Below are positions 7,346 to 15,382 of a stretch of 64,000 bases of DNA, one piece after another (position 1 is the first letter of the stretch; every line of letters starts with the position of its first letter). The translations under genes were made by a program, and so were the position numbers. The notes under the pieces are model-generated. The model made no database searches. It was not told where the DNA came from and saw nothing but the letters and a program-made list of their open reading frames with translations. Origin of the DNA: Bacillota bacterium (GTDB lineage Bacteria; Bacillota; Clostridia; Christensenellales; CAG-138). The DNA is taken from the NCBI GenBank assembly GCA_016286445.1, contig JAEESS010000002.1, forward strand, positions 51,834 through 115,833. Reading direction: 5' to 3'.

Positions 7346-8392
7346 TTACAGGGAAGAATCTTCGTCCTGCCAGTCGATAAGATAAACGATATCCGCCATT
7401 TCGCGGCCGTCGTTGCTGGGCTTGCTGAAAATACCGCCGTTCCAGTAGAGCGAAGCGGATTCGCCGCCGTCCAGATTGAATGCGATCTTACAGCCGAGCT
7501 TTTCCATCAGCTTGGAAAGCTCTTTCATTTCAAGCCCGTCGGAATGCTTTTGCCGTCCGTCGACGGTCACGAAGCAGTAATGTCCCGGTTCATAGTATCC
7601 GATCGCGCAGCGCGGATTGAGCGGCTTGACCTTGGAATGAGGGAATGCGGTCATCGCCTGTCCGTTTTCATCGAGGAGCGAGGGACCGAACTCCCATGCC
7701 TGCCAAACATCCTTCTGAGGACCGTTCGCCTTATACGCGTCCACGGTCATTGTTTCCATGGTCCCGTCGAGGTACAGGAAGCAGACCTCCCAGTCGTCAT
7801 AGGTTTTGGTGTCGTAGATCTCGCCGTTGCGAATGACAAGCTGATGATTGTGCGCGTTGAACATGTCCCCCGAGATTGCGGCAAGCGCATCAACGCGTTT
7901 GGCAATCTTTAAAACCGTATCGCGGTCTTTGGATTTGAAATCCTTTGCCGCTGCCGTGCGCAGGCAACGGATGTCGCGCAGATAGATATCGACGACGTAA
8001 TAGGTCAGACGGTGATGAAACAGCTCGTTGTCGGTAACTGCGGATACGGTAAAATGCAGATTCTCACCGGTATACTCTTCTTCGGTCATCCGCTGCTCCT
8101 CGCGCGGGACAAAACCGCCGACGCTCCATCCGATCAGACCTTCCGGCTCCGGCGTGGGAGACGGGGTGGGAGTGGGCGTCGGTTCCGGCGTCGGCGTCGG
8201 CTCGGGCGTCGGCGTCGGAGGCTCGGGCGTGGGCGTCGGTTCCGGCGTGACAAGCGTCAGCTCTTCCTCCGCTATCGGTTCCGGCACGGCAGTTGCGGTC
8301 GGTTCCGGCGTTGCTGCAACTGTCTGCAGTCCGCCGCAGGCGCAAAACAGAAGAACAAAAACAAGACACGTTATCAAAAGCGTGCGCTTCAT
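7346..8392 (-). CDS. Phosphodiester glycosidase family lipoprotein (NAGPA-like), copy 1
   Basis: A 348-residue secreted protein. ATG 8392 (MKRTLLITCLVFVLLF) overlaps the upstream gene's stop as ATGA; the longer track frame is antisense noise. The signal peptide ends at a Cys (LFCACGG), so it is probably a lipoprotein. A linker of 'TPEP' repeats spans about residues 35-90. The C-terminal NAGPA/DUF2233-type domain has the usual blocks AISGDMFNAH, VIRNGEIY, GPSLLDENG, AIGYYEPGHYCFVTVDGRQ and FNLDGGESASLYWNG. This family cleaves phosphodiester-linked sugars in other organisms; the substrate here is unknown. The next gene upstream is a paralogue in the same operon. Confidence 0.85.
   Translation of the reverse strand: MKRTLLITCLVFVLLFCACGGLQTVAATPEPTATAVPEPIAEEELTLVTPEPTPTPEPPTPTPEPTPTPEPTPTPTPSPTPEPEGLIGWSVGGFVPREEQRMTEEEYTGENLHFTVSAVTDNELFHHRLTYYVVDIYLRDIRCLRTAAAKDFKSKDRDTVLKIAKRVDALAAISGDMFNAHNHQLVIRNGEIYDTKTYDDWEVCFLYLDGTMETMTVDAYKANGPQKDVWQAWEFGPSLLDENGQAMTAFPHSKVKPLNPRCAIGYYEPGHYCFVTVDGRQKHSDGLEMKELSKLMEKLGCKIAFNLDGGESASLYWNGGIFSKPSNDGREMADIVYLIDWQDEDSSL
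8141..8250 (-). repeat. Low-complexity coding repeat (Pro/Thr/Glu linker)
   Basis: GGCGTCGG-type hexamer tandem repeat encoding a run of PTPEP units inside the phosphodiester glycosidase lipoprotein. It is a linker, not an intergenic repeat. Confidence 0.8.
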
Positions 8393-9438
8393 TCGGCAAG
8401 ACCTGCCTTTCCGCAGTAGAACCGGGATTCGGGATACGGTTCGTACGCAATATAAACGATATCGGCAACGACGCGTCCGCCTCCGCTGGGGCGGTTGAGC
8501 GTCGTGTCCTTCCAATAGAAATGTGCTGAAGCGCCGCCGTCAAGATTGTATGCCTGCGTGCATCCGAGCGACTTCATGAGCTTGGCAAGCTCGGGAAGCG
8601 TTGCCCCGCGGGATGCCTTCTGCCTGCCGTCCACGACGACAAGACAGTAATGCCCCGGTTCGATGATGCCGATGCAGCTGCGGGGATTCGTTACGGTGAT
8701 GCCGACGTCCGGGAAGCTTTTGATCGGATTTCCCTTCTTATCGATCAGAGCGGGACCGAACTGCCAGCCCTGCCAGGGATCCATTGCCATGATCTTTTTG
8801 ATACTGGCTTCCTGACTGCTCATCGTGACCATTTCTCCGTTTTTGAGTAACAGACAAATATCGTTATCGCTGATCTTTCTTTGATACAGCTCGCCGTTCC
8901 GAATGATGAGCGCGGGGCAGTAATCGCCGGATATTGCAACCAAAGCGTTTTCTTTTTTGGCGATGGAGCCGAACTCGCCGTGTCCTGCACGCTTAAAGTT
9001 GCCGCTGTTGCAGCCGGTCCGAAGCAGCGTAACGTCCGAAACCCGAACATCCGCGACATAATAGATCAGATTCTTGTTGAACAGCTCCGAATCCTCTTTG
9101 ACCGTAAGGGTGACGGAAACGTTCGGACTGCGATAAGTATCGTTGATGAACAGGACCCCGTCCGACCAGAAAGGCGGCTGAACGGCTTCGGAGTCGTCCG
9201 CATCATACGCTTCGGCAAGGATCGGTTCGACCGTCGGCGCCGGGGAAGGCGTTGCGGGGACGGCTGTGCGCAGGGGTACGGCGGATGCGGAAGGCTCTGC
9301 GGCGGAAGGAATCGACGCGTTCTTCACATCGGAGCGGTCTTTCAGCGTCAATGCGTATACGGTCACGACCGCCAAAGCGATCAGGACCAGGATGAGAAGA
9401 ACGGCGGGAATGAAAGTTTTTAATACAATTCTTTTCAT
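8389..9438 (-). CDS. Phosphodiester glycosidase family protein (NAGPA-like), copy 2, membrane-anchored
   Basis: A 349-residue paralogue of the next gene. ATG 9438 (MKRIVLKTF) overlaps the mntP stop (ATGA); the track's TTG 9444 is two codons upstream with no ribosome site. One N-terminal transmembrane segment (AVLLILVLIALAVVTVYAL) lacks a lipobox Cys, so this copy is anchored by a signal anchor rather than lipid. A short Pro/Ser/Ala linker precedes the NAGPA domain: AISGDYCPAL, IIRNGELY, FGPALIDKKG, IGIIEPGHYCLVVVDGRQ and YNLDGGASAHFYW. The shared block order shows an old duplication. mntP, copy 2 and copy 1 are cotranscribed. Confidence 0.85.
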   Translation of the reverse strand: MKRIVLKTFIPAVLLILVLIALAVVTVYALTLKDRSDVKNASIPSAAEPSASAVPLRTAVPATPSPAPTVEPILAEAYDADDSEAVQPPFWSDGVLFINDTYRSPNVSVTLTVKEDSELFNKNLIYYVADVRVSDVTLLRTGCNSGNFKRAGHGEFGSIAKKENALVAISGDYCPALIIRNGELYQRKISDNDICLLLKNGEMVTMSSQEASIKKIMAMDPWQGWQFGPALIDKKGNPIKSFPDVGITVTNPRSCIGIIEPGHYCLVVVDGRQKASRGATLPELAKLMKSLGCTQAYNLDGGASAHFYWKDTTLNRPSGGGRVVADIVYIAYEPYPESRFYCGKAGLAE

Positions 9439-10076
9439 AAACAAATGATATGCAGGGCAATTGCAGCGGATACCGTATCACAACGCAGGAAATCGGGCAG
9501 AATGCCGAGCGCCTCCAACAGAATTTTGACGCCGATCAGAACAAGAATGACTCCGCCGAGAATCGTTGCGGCGCGGTGATATTTCAATCCGAATCGGTTT
9601 CCGATCATAACGCCGATCAGGGAAAGCACGAACGTCGTCACGCCGATCAGAACGATGGCGGTAAAAATGCTGGTCCCGGTTCCGAACCAAACGATGCCTT
9701 CCTGCATTGAGAAGGAAACGCCGACCGCAAAGGCGTCGATACTGGTTGCGATCGCAAGGACGAACAGGCGACCGATCGTTCCGGCTTCCGAAGGCGTTTC
9801 GTCCTTATCGCGAATGCCCTCGATCAGCATTTTGACGCCGAGAATGAACAGCAGCGCGGCGGCGATCCACGGACCGATCGTAACAGCGGAAGCGAAGGTC
9901 GAGCCGAGCGCAAAGCCGAGGAGCGGCATCAATGCCTGAAATCCGCCGAAAAACAGCGCGATCAGCGCTGCACGGCGAAGATCGAGTTTTTTCATGGAAA
10001 CGCCCTGACACATGGATACCGCAAACGCATCCATCGACAGCCCGACGCCGATCAGCAGAATATCCGTAAAGCTCAT
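9435..10076 (-). CDS. mntP: MntP-like manganese efflux membrane protein
   Basis: A 213-residue membrane protein with about six transmembrane helices in two repeated halves. Each half has an acidic signature, GLSMDAFAVSMCQG and IATSIDAFAVGVSFSM, as in MntP/DUF204 exporters. The family usually ends near LEALGILP; here about 20 further residues (DFLRCDTVSAAIALHIICL) follow. The start has GGGAGG upstream, and a promoter lies at 10101-10129. No yybP-ykoY manganese riboswitch is visible in the leader, which is only about 20 nt. Mn export is the family role and is not proven here. Confidence 0.85.
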   Translation of the reverse strand: MSFTDILLIGVGLSMDAFAVSMCQGVSMKKLDLRRAALIALFFGGFQALMPLLGFALGSTFASAVTIGPWIAAALLFILGVKMLIEGIRDKDETPSEAGTIGRLFVLAIATSIDAFAVGVSFSMQEGIVWFGTGTSIFTAIVLIGVTTFVLSLIGVMIGNRFGLKYHRAATILGGVILVLIGVKILLEALGILPDFLRCDTVSAAIALHIICL

Positions 10077-10100
10077 AAATGCCTCCCAACAATCTTATTC

Positions 10101-10129
10101 AGTATAGCAAAGAAACATCGAAATCGCAA
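10101..10129 (-). promoter_or_regulatory. Promoter of the mntP operon
   Basis: Minus-strand TTGCGA, 17 bp, TATACT, 24 bp upstream of ATG 10076. Confidence 0.55.
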
Positions 10130-10192
10130 TCTTTCCGTCATTATTTCATTCTTCCTTTACATTTATAACGCATATTTCATGCTTTACACCGA

Positions 10193-10211
10193 TCCGAATC
10201 TACGGTATACT
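10193..10211 (+). promoter_or_regulatory. Promoter of the ttcA-like gene
   Basis: TTTACA begins at 10193 but only 7 bp separate it from TATACT (10206-10211), too short for a sigma-A pair. TATACT is therefore the usable -10, and the -35 is uncertain. Confidence 0.35.
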
Positions 10212-10232
10212 GAAAAACCGGAGGAAATGGGC

Positions 10233-11000
10233 ATGAAACGTATCTTAGGCAGCATACGCCGCGCGGATGAGAAATTCCGAATGATTGAAGACGGGGACAG
10301 GATCTGTATCGGCGTGTCCGGCGGAAAGGATTCCCTGTTGCTGATGCAGGCAATGAAGCTGTATCAGCGCTTTTCACGCACGCAATTCGACGTGATCTCC
10401 GTGATGCTGGACCTCGGACTGAAATACCAGAACACCGCGCCGATCCGCGCGTATGCGGAACGGATCGGGATCCCGTTTGAAGTGATACCGACCGAGATCG
10501 GCAAGGTCGTCTTTGAATACCGCGCGGAGCGTTCGCCGTGCGCGCTGTGCGCAAAGCTGCGGCGCGGCGCTCTGAACAACGCCGCAAAACAGCGCGGCTG
10601 CAATAAAGTCGCGCTCGGACACAACCGTGAGGACGTCCTCGAAACATTTTTGATGTCAATGCTGTACGAGGGAAGAATGAATACGTTCGCGCCGATCACA
10701 TACCTTTCCCGAAGCGACGTTACCGTGATCCGACCGATGATCTACGTTCCCGAGAAGTACTGTCTGTCGGTTGCAAAGCAGATGGAGCTTCCGATCCTGC
10801 CGCCGAACTGCGATGTCGCCGGCAATACGAAGCGCGAGGAGGCGAAGGAGCTGATCAAGTATCTCTGTACGATCGTACCGGACGCCGATATCAAGATGAT
10901 GCACGCGATTACCAACACGGAAAAATACGGCCTTTGGGATCGGATGCGCCTGAAGCAGTCGCGCGGAGAGAACAGTCCGGAAATCGACGGAGCAGAATGA
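10233..11000 (+). CDS. TtcA/TilS-type PP-loop tRNA thiolation protein
   Basis: A 255-residue N-type ATP pyrophosphatase of the TtcA (tRNA 2-thiocytidine) subgroup. ATG 10233 is chosen because GGAGGA lies 7 nt upstream; the earlier ATG at 10227 is too close. The PP-loop is GVSGGKDSLLL. CxxC (SPCALCAKLRR), followed by KVALGHNREDVLETFL and a later Cys in ILPPNCDVAGNTKREEAK, match the residues that bind the Fe-S cluster in TtcA. It could act on a different tRNA position. Its stop directly abuts the stop of the convergent THEP1 gene (TGATCA). Confidence 0.82.
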   Translation: MKRILGSIRRADEKFRMIEDGDRICIGVSGGKDSLLLMQAMKLYQRFSRTQFDVISVMLDLGLKYQNTAPIRAYAERIGIPFEVIPTEIGKVVFEYRAERSPCALCAKLRRGALNNAAKQRGCNKVALGHNREDVLETFLMSMLYEGRMNTFAPITYLSRSDVTVIRPMIYVPEKYCLSVAKQMELPILPPNCDVAGNTKREEAKELIKYLCTIVPDADIKMMHAITNTEKYGLWDRMRLKQSRGENSPEIDGAE

Positions 11001-11522
11001 TCAGAACAGCCCCGGAAGCAGCTTCGGAAGATCGGAAAGAAGCTGTTCCCGCAGACGGTCGCGGTTTTCCGGATCGATGGGATACACATCGGCGCGCGGA
11101 TGCGCGCGCACCGCGTTGAGGAACGCTGTCTGCTTATCCCGCACCGCGGCGATCACGATCGGCGCCTCATCGAGCGTACGAAGCACCGCTTCGGTAAAGA
11201 GAGGCGCGCCGCTTTCCAAAAACCCAAGTTCGTCGAACACGATCACGCCGTTCCGTGAAAATTGCATCGTTTCGGCAAACCGATCGAACACCTCCGGAAA
11301 CGCAATGCTTTGTCCTTCCCGGCACAGACCGACGCGGTTCTCCTCGCCGAATTGTTCCGACGCGTGGTATGAACGGATGCAGACGGGACAGAACCCATCC
11401 GGACCCGGCGCAGCCTTTTTTGTCAGGACGCCTTCGACCGGCGCGGGGATCGCTGCAAGCAGCGAGCGGATCAAAGTGGATTTGCCGACGCCGTTGCTGC
11501 CGACGATTAAGATATGTCGCAT
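11001..11522 (-). CDS. THEP1-like nucleoside-triphosphatase
   Basis: A 173-residue P-loop NTPase of the THEP1/NTPCR family. Walker A is IVGSNGVGKSTLIRSLL and Walker B is NGVIVFDELGFLE, followed by IVIAAVRDKQ as in the family. CPVCIRSY contains a CxxC, not universal in the family. In known members the enzyme hydrolyses several NTPs and dNTPs slowly; its role is unclear. GGGAGGAG precedes the ATG at 11522. It is the last gene of a minus-strand operon with the two genes upstream. Confidence 0.8.
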   Translation of the reverse strand: MRHILIVGSNGVGKSTLIRSLLAAIPAPVEGVLTKKAAPGPDGFCPVCIRSYHASEQFGEENRVGLCREGQSIAFPEVFDRFAETMQFSRNGVIVFDELGFLESGAPLFTEAVLRTLDEAPIVIAAVRDKQTAFLNAVRAHPRADVYPIDPENRDRLREQLLSDLPKLLPGLF

Positions 11523-11546
11523 ATGGACTCCTCCCGAACAGATATG

Positions 11547-11576
11547 AAACAGCTGCCGAAACGGGCAGCTGTTTTT
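11547..11576. terminator. Hairpin between minus-strand operon genes
   Basis: An 11-bp stem AAACAGCTGCC / GGCAGCTGTTT. It carries a T-run in the plus direction (GTTTTT) but only TTT in the minus direction, so it may block plus-strand read-through or attenuate the downstream THEP1 gene. Confidence 0.45.
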
Positions 11577-12204
11577 ATGGATCGTGGATAAAATCGATCG
11601 TAACGGTTTGCGGAATGTCTTCCGGGTCGGATAGAATGCGCACGCTGAACTGTCCCAAATGCTTGGAATACGGCTCTCCGCTGTTTACGACCTCTCTGCA
11701 GCGCTTCACGATCGTATCGCTGTCCGACGCCGTACGGCGCAGGACCGGCATGATGAGATCGAGCAGATCCCGCAGCGCTTTGACAGCGTCCTTGTTCTGC
11801 GCTTTCAAAGTATCCGCGATCGCTCCCGATTCTTCCGGATCGGCGCACAGCGGCGTTTCAAGGGACAGCCGCTGCAATCCGGTATCGTCAGACTGCATGC
11901 GCAGCTCGATCGCAACGCCGTTTTCGTTCGTCAGGTCGTAATGATCCTGCAGATATACGAGATCGAACGAAGAACCTTCGATCGCATCGAGAATGTTCTT
12001 TCCGCGGATCGAACGGTCATCGGTCGGAGCGGGAGTGGGCGTGGATTCAGGCTCGGGCGGGACCGTGCTGCGGTCCTTTCTGCCGTACAGGATCGCCAGC
12101 CCCGCAAACAGCGCGATCACCAGAGCGATGCAGCCGTATTCGATGAGCTTGATCCGATCGATTCGCAGGACGCCGCGTTTCTTTTTTCGCCGATCAGTCG
12201 ACAT
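11575..12204 (-). CDS. Single-pass membrane protein of unknown function
   Basis: A 209-residue protein. ATG 12204 (MSTDRRKKKRGVLRI) overlaps the end of the upstream gene by 11 bp; the longer track frame is antisense to that gene. A basic N-terminus is followed by one transmembrane helix (YGCIALVIALFAGLAILYG), a Pro/Thr/Glu linker and an extracytoplasmic domain of about 140 residues without recognised motifs. Topology is probably N-in, C-out. The linker style matches the other surface proteins in this window. No family is assigned. Confidence 0.75.
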   Translation of the reverse strand: MSTDRRKKKRGVLRIDRIKLIEYGCIALVIALFAGLAILYGRKDRSTVPPEPESTPTPAPTDDRSIRGKNILDAIEGSSFDLVYLQDHYDLTNENGVAIELRMQSDDTGLQRLSLETPLCADPEESGAIADTLKAQNKDAVKALRDLLDLIMPVLRRTASDSDTIVKRCREVVNSGEPYSKHLGQFSVRILSDPEDIPQTVTIDFIHDP

Positions 12205-13135
12205 CGTGGAATACCGTCGCAGGCTTTTCGTCCAGCACATGCGGGTTGCGGAAATATGTCTTGAAGAGCTTAAAGGACGAAGCAAGATAGAACCCGTCGC
12301 AGATCCGCTCGTCGCAGACGATGTTGTAGTCGATGTACTTGCGCTGCACCGGCGTTCCGTCCGGCTTGAGCTCGGTCTGCTTGTACTTTGCGCCGAACGA
12401 CAGGAAGACCGGGATGTTGCCGAAGTCATAGAGATGGTGATAGACCGGGGGAATGCCCAGCGAACCCATGGAGGTTATGAACATCGAACCGTGGAACGGA
12501 CTGATCTCGATCAGGCTCTTCGGCATCAGACCGAAATAATCGAGCACCTTCAGAAGCCAAATGGCGTTCTTTAGCATCAGACCGGGGATATAATTAAAGA
12601 TCTTCGCCGTGTTGTCAAAATTGCTGTCCGGATTCGCGTCGCGGTTTTCGTCGATGAGCTTCTGCAGCTTTGCGTAGATATCGTCGGCGGTATCGGTCGG
12701 CGAGAAATGGACCTTCACGATGGTTTCTTCCGCTTCCAGCGTCATATCCCGCTTGATGGTAAGGCAGACGATGATGTCGTCGTCATGCGAATACACGCGC
12801 TGACCGGAGAGAAATCGATTCGCCGCCGGACGCTGAGAAATGACCCGCACATAGGCGGCAAGGAGCAGATGCATCATGCCGAAGCCTTTGAGCCCCTGGT
12901 TTCTCTTCTTGCGGATATAGTTTTCCGCTTCGGTGATCTCGATCGATTCGTGGAAATACACGCTTGCGCCGGAACGGTTGGGCATGATGTAAGGCGAGAC
13001 CTTCGACATCGGCTGCAGCGAACGCAGACGATAGCCGTCGGAGCGATCGCCGAGACGGCGTTTTCTCTTCGGTTTATCTGCGGGAGCTGCGGTCTTTGGC
13101 GTGTTGTTCCGATCGTTTTCCAATTGTTCTTCCAT
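12194..13135 (-). CDS. Stand-alone E2-type acyltransferase fold protein lacking the catalytic His
   Basis: A 313-residue protein resembling the catalytic domain of 2-oxoacid dehydrogenase E2 and chloramphenicol acetyltransferase. There is no lipoyl domain; instead a basic N-terminus (KPKRKRRLGDRSDG). The usual active-site motif DHRxxDG appears as DERICDGFYLASS, so the catalytic His is replaced by Glu. The second conserved block, ITSMGSLGIPPVYHHL, is present. Loss of His suggests a non-canonical or non-enzymatic role. The start is ATG 13135 with GGAGGA upstream and its own promoter. It is cotranscribed with the membrane protein and THEP1 gene. Confidence 0.75.
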   Translation of the reverse strand: MEEQLENDRNNTPKTAAPADKPKRKRRLGDRSDGYRLRSLQPMSKVSPYIMPNRSGASVYFHESIEITEAENYIRKKRNQGLKGFGMMHLLLAAYVRVISQRPAANRFLSGQRVYSHDDDIIVCLTIKRDMTLEAEETIVKVHFSPTDTADDIYAKLQKLIDENRDANPDSNFDNTAKIFNYIPGLMLKNAIWLLKVLDYFGLMPKSLIEISPFHGSMFITSMGSLGIPPVYHHLYDFGNIPVFLSFGAKYKQTELKPDGTPVQRKYIDYNIVCDERICDGFYLASSFKLFKTYFRNPHVLDEKPATVFHDVD

Positions 13136-13164
13136 GGATGGCTTCCTCCGTTCAATTCGCTCCT

Positions 13165-13193
13165 ATTCTACCAAATGTGCGTTCCGTTGGCAA
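13165..13193 (-). promoter_or_regulatory. Promoter of the E2-like operon
   Basis: Minus-strand TTGCCA, 17 bp, TAGAAT, 29 bp upstream of ATG 13135. Back to back with the U32 gene promoter; the -35 boxes are 13 bp apart. Confidence 0.65.
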
Positions 13194-13206
13194 GAGAAAA
13201 ATGCGG

Positions 13207-13235
13207 TTGCAAAACGCGATTCGGGTCGGTATAAT
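13207..13235 (+). promoter_or_regulatory. Promoter of the U32 gene, placed for a leaderless mRNA
   Basis: TTGCAA, 17 bp, TATAAT, with the -10 ending only 7 nt before ATG 13243. Transcription would start at or next to the initiation codon. Confidence 0.65.
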
Positions 13236-13242
13236 GGCATAT

Positions 13243-15288
13243 ATGAGAAGAAAGAATGCCGACAATCCGGAAATACTGGCGCCGGTCGGAACGGAAGGAT
13301 CGCTCGAAGCCGCGGTATACGCAGGCGCGGACGCGGTTTATTTCGGCGCGGGCGCATGCAACGCACGGCGGAACGCAGGACAGTTTACGGGAGAACGCCT
13401 CGCGGAAGCGGTCCGTTTTTGCCATGCGCACGGCGTGAACGTGCATGTAACGGTCAATACGCTTGTGCGTGATGAAGAACGAAAAAGCGTTGCGGATACG
13501 CTGACGGAGATTGCGACATCCGGCGCGGACGCGATCATCGTGCAGGATCTGACCGTCATGCGCCTTGCAAAGCAGATCTGTCCGGCACTGGAGCTGCACG
13601 GATCGACGCAGATGGCGGTCCACAATGCCGTCGGCGTCAGAATGCTGGAGGATCTGGGCTTTTCCCGCGTTGTGCTCGCCCGCGAGCTTTCGATCGACGA
13701 GATCCGAAGGATCCGCGAGCAGACGACCGCCGAACTCGAATGCTTCATTCACGGCGCGCTCTGCATGAGCGCGTCCGGCATCTGCTATCTGTCCGCGATG
13801 CTCGGCGAGCGCAGCGGCAACCGCGGCATGTGCGCGCAGCCGTGCAGGCTTCCGTTTGTCTGCAACGGCGCGGAATATGCGCTTTCGCTCAAGGATATGT
13901 CGCATATCGCGCATTACGGCGTCTACCGCGAGATCGGCGTTTCTTCGCTGAAGATCGAAGGAAGGCTCAAATCGCCCGAGTACGTTGCCGCAGCCGTCGA
14001 CGCCGTTCGACGCGTGCGCGACGGAGAACCGTATTCCGAACAGATGCTGCGCGACGTTTTTTCCCGCGGCGGCTTCACCGAGGGATACTATACCGGCAAA
14101 CGCAATCATACCATGTTCGGCGTGCGCACACAGGAGGACGCAAAGCGCGCGCAGGCCGTTCTTTCCGAGATCCGCAATCTTTACAGGGGACCGAGAAACG
14201 ACGTTCCGGTCTCGATGCGTATACAGATCACGGCCAGAACGCCCGCAAAGCTTACGGTCGGCGACGGATCCCATACTGTATCCGTGACGGGAGAGATCCC
14301 CGAAACGGCGATCCGTACGCCGTTGACCGAAGAATCGGTGCAGAAGAATCTTCGGAAAACGGGCGGCACGCCTTTTTCGGTCGACGCGCTTGAAAGCGAG
14401 ATCGGCGAAAACCTGATGCTCCCGGCGTCTGCACTGAATGCATTGAGACGAAATGCGCTTGCGGCGCTGTATGAGGCGCGCGCGGCGGCTCCGGATCGAA
14501 CGATCGAAACGCCCGATCTTTCGATTGCCGGCAAACCGAGAACGGCTGAGCCGAAGCTCTGCGTACGGTTTGCTTCCGCAGAGCAGTTTACGGACGATCC
14601 TTCGATCGCATATTACAGCTTTCCGATCGATGTACTTTCGGCGCATCCGGAATGGATCACCGACCGCGCCGTCGGCGAGATTCCGATCCTGGTTTATCCG
14701 GACGAGGAACCGCGGATATCCGAGACTCTGCGGATTCTGAAAGACCGGGGTTTGGTCTATGCGCTTGCGGAAAACATCGGCGCCGTCCGCATGGCAAAGG
14801 AGGCGGGGTTAACCCCAATCGGCGGGTTCGGACTCAACGTGACCAACAGCGATGCAATCGAAGCGTATCGCGCGATGGGCGTTGCAGCACAGATCGTTTC
14901 ATTCGAGCTTTCCGCGCCGAAGATCCGCGATCTGAAGAGCGCGCTGCCGCTCGGCATGATCGTTGCGGGAAGGCTGCCGCTGATGCAGCTGCGATCCTGC
15001 CCTGCGCGAAGCGACAAGGGCTGCGCGCACTGTGAGGGACGTCCGGTCGTGACCGACCGCAAGAGCGCAGCGTTTCCGCTTTTTTGCCGCGAACGCCGGT
15101 ACTCCACGCTGCTGAACAGCGTTCCGCTGTATTTGTGCGACAAGCAACTGCCGCCGCTGGATTTCTATGCGGTCTATCTTACGATCGAATCCGGAGAGGA
15201 AGCGCGCTCGCTGATTCGCTCGGCTGCTGCAGGCGATCCGCCGGAGACGCCGCATACCACGGGACTTGCGTTCCGAAAACTCTTATAA
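13243..15288 (+). CDS. U32 family protein (RlhA/YhbU-like)
   Basis: A 681-residue member of the U32 'peptidase' family. Characterised bacterial relatives hydroxylate rRNA or tRNA cytidines and uridines rather than cut protein. N-terminal TIM-barrel blocks include ILAPVGTEGSLEAAVYAGAD, HGSTQMAVHN, IHGALCMSASGICYLSAM, RGMCAQPCRLPF and LKIEGRLKSPEYV. The four family Cys are visible (GALCMSASGIC, GMCAQPC), which bind Fe-S in homologues. A second Cys-rich region near the C-terminus (RSCPARSDKGCAHCEGR) also fits the large subgroup. The ATG lacks a Shine-Dalgarno site and probably begins the transcript; the track start is too far upstream. Confidence 0.85.
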   Translation: MRRKNADNPEILAPVGTEGSLEAAVYAGADAVYFGAGACNARRNAGQFTGERLAEAVRFCHAHGVNVHVTVNTLVRDEERKSVADTLTEIATSGADAIIVQDLTVMRLAKQICPALELHGSTQMAVHNAVGVRMLEDLGFSRVVLARELSIDEIRRIREQTTAELECFIHGALCMSASGICYLSAMLGERSGNRGMCAQPCRLPFVCNGAEYALSLKDMSHIAHYGVYREIGVSSLKIEGRLKSPEYVAAAVDAVRRVRDGEPYSEQMLRDVFSRGGFTEGYYTGKRNHTMFGVRTQEDAKRAQAVLSEIRNLYRGPRNDVPVSMRIQITARTPAKLTVGDGSHTVSVTGEIPETAIRTPLTEESVQKNLRKTGGTPFSVDALESEIGENLMLPASALNALRRNALAALYEARAAAPDRTIETPDLSIAGKPRTAEPKLCVRFASAEQFTDDPSIAYYSFPIDVLSAHPEWITDRAVGEIPILVYPDEEPRISETLRILKDRGLVYALAENIGAVRMAKEAGLTPIGGFGLNVTNSDAIEAYRAMGVAAQIVSFELSAPKIRDLKSALPLGMIVAGRLPLMQLRSCPARSDKGCAHCEGRPVVTDRKSAAFPLFCRERRYSTLLNSVPLYLCDKQLPPLDFYAVYLTIESGEEARSLIRSAAAGDPPETPHTTGLAFRKLL

Positions 15289-15298
15289 ACCGCATATC

Positions 15299-15334
15299 AA
15301 ACGCCGTTCGACGGAGATCGTCGGACGGCGTTTT
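15299..15334 (+). terminator. Probable terminator after the U32 gene
   Basis: AAACGCCGT / ACGGCGTTT outer stem with an inner CGAC/GTCG stem, then only TTTT. It lies directly upstream of the spoIIIA promoter. Confidence 0.6.
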
Positions 15335-15362
15335 CATATTCGTGTCCATCCATGCATAGAGA
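15334..15362 (+). promoter_or_regulatory. Candidate sigma-E promoter of the spoIIIA operon
   Basis: TCATATT at 15334-15340 matches the sigma-E -35, and CATAGAGA at 15355-15362 resembles its -10 (CATACAAT) with 14 bp spacing. It ends 20 bp before spoIIIAA. In B. subtilis spoIIIA is sigma-E dependent, which supports the call. Confidence 0.55.
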
Positions 15363-15382
15363 TAAAACCGGGAGGGACGAGC

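Noticed and set aside
10077-10140. Possible manganese riboswitch before mntP
   Set aside because: The leader from the predicted promoter is only about 20 nt, too short for a yybP-ykoY element.
11575-12429. Track version of the membrane protein beginning at 12429
   Set aside because: The first 75 codons lie inside the E2-like gene in another frame and read as low-complexity Ser/Thr/Arg; ATG 12204 gives a normal membrane protein.
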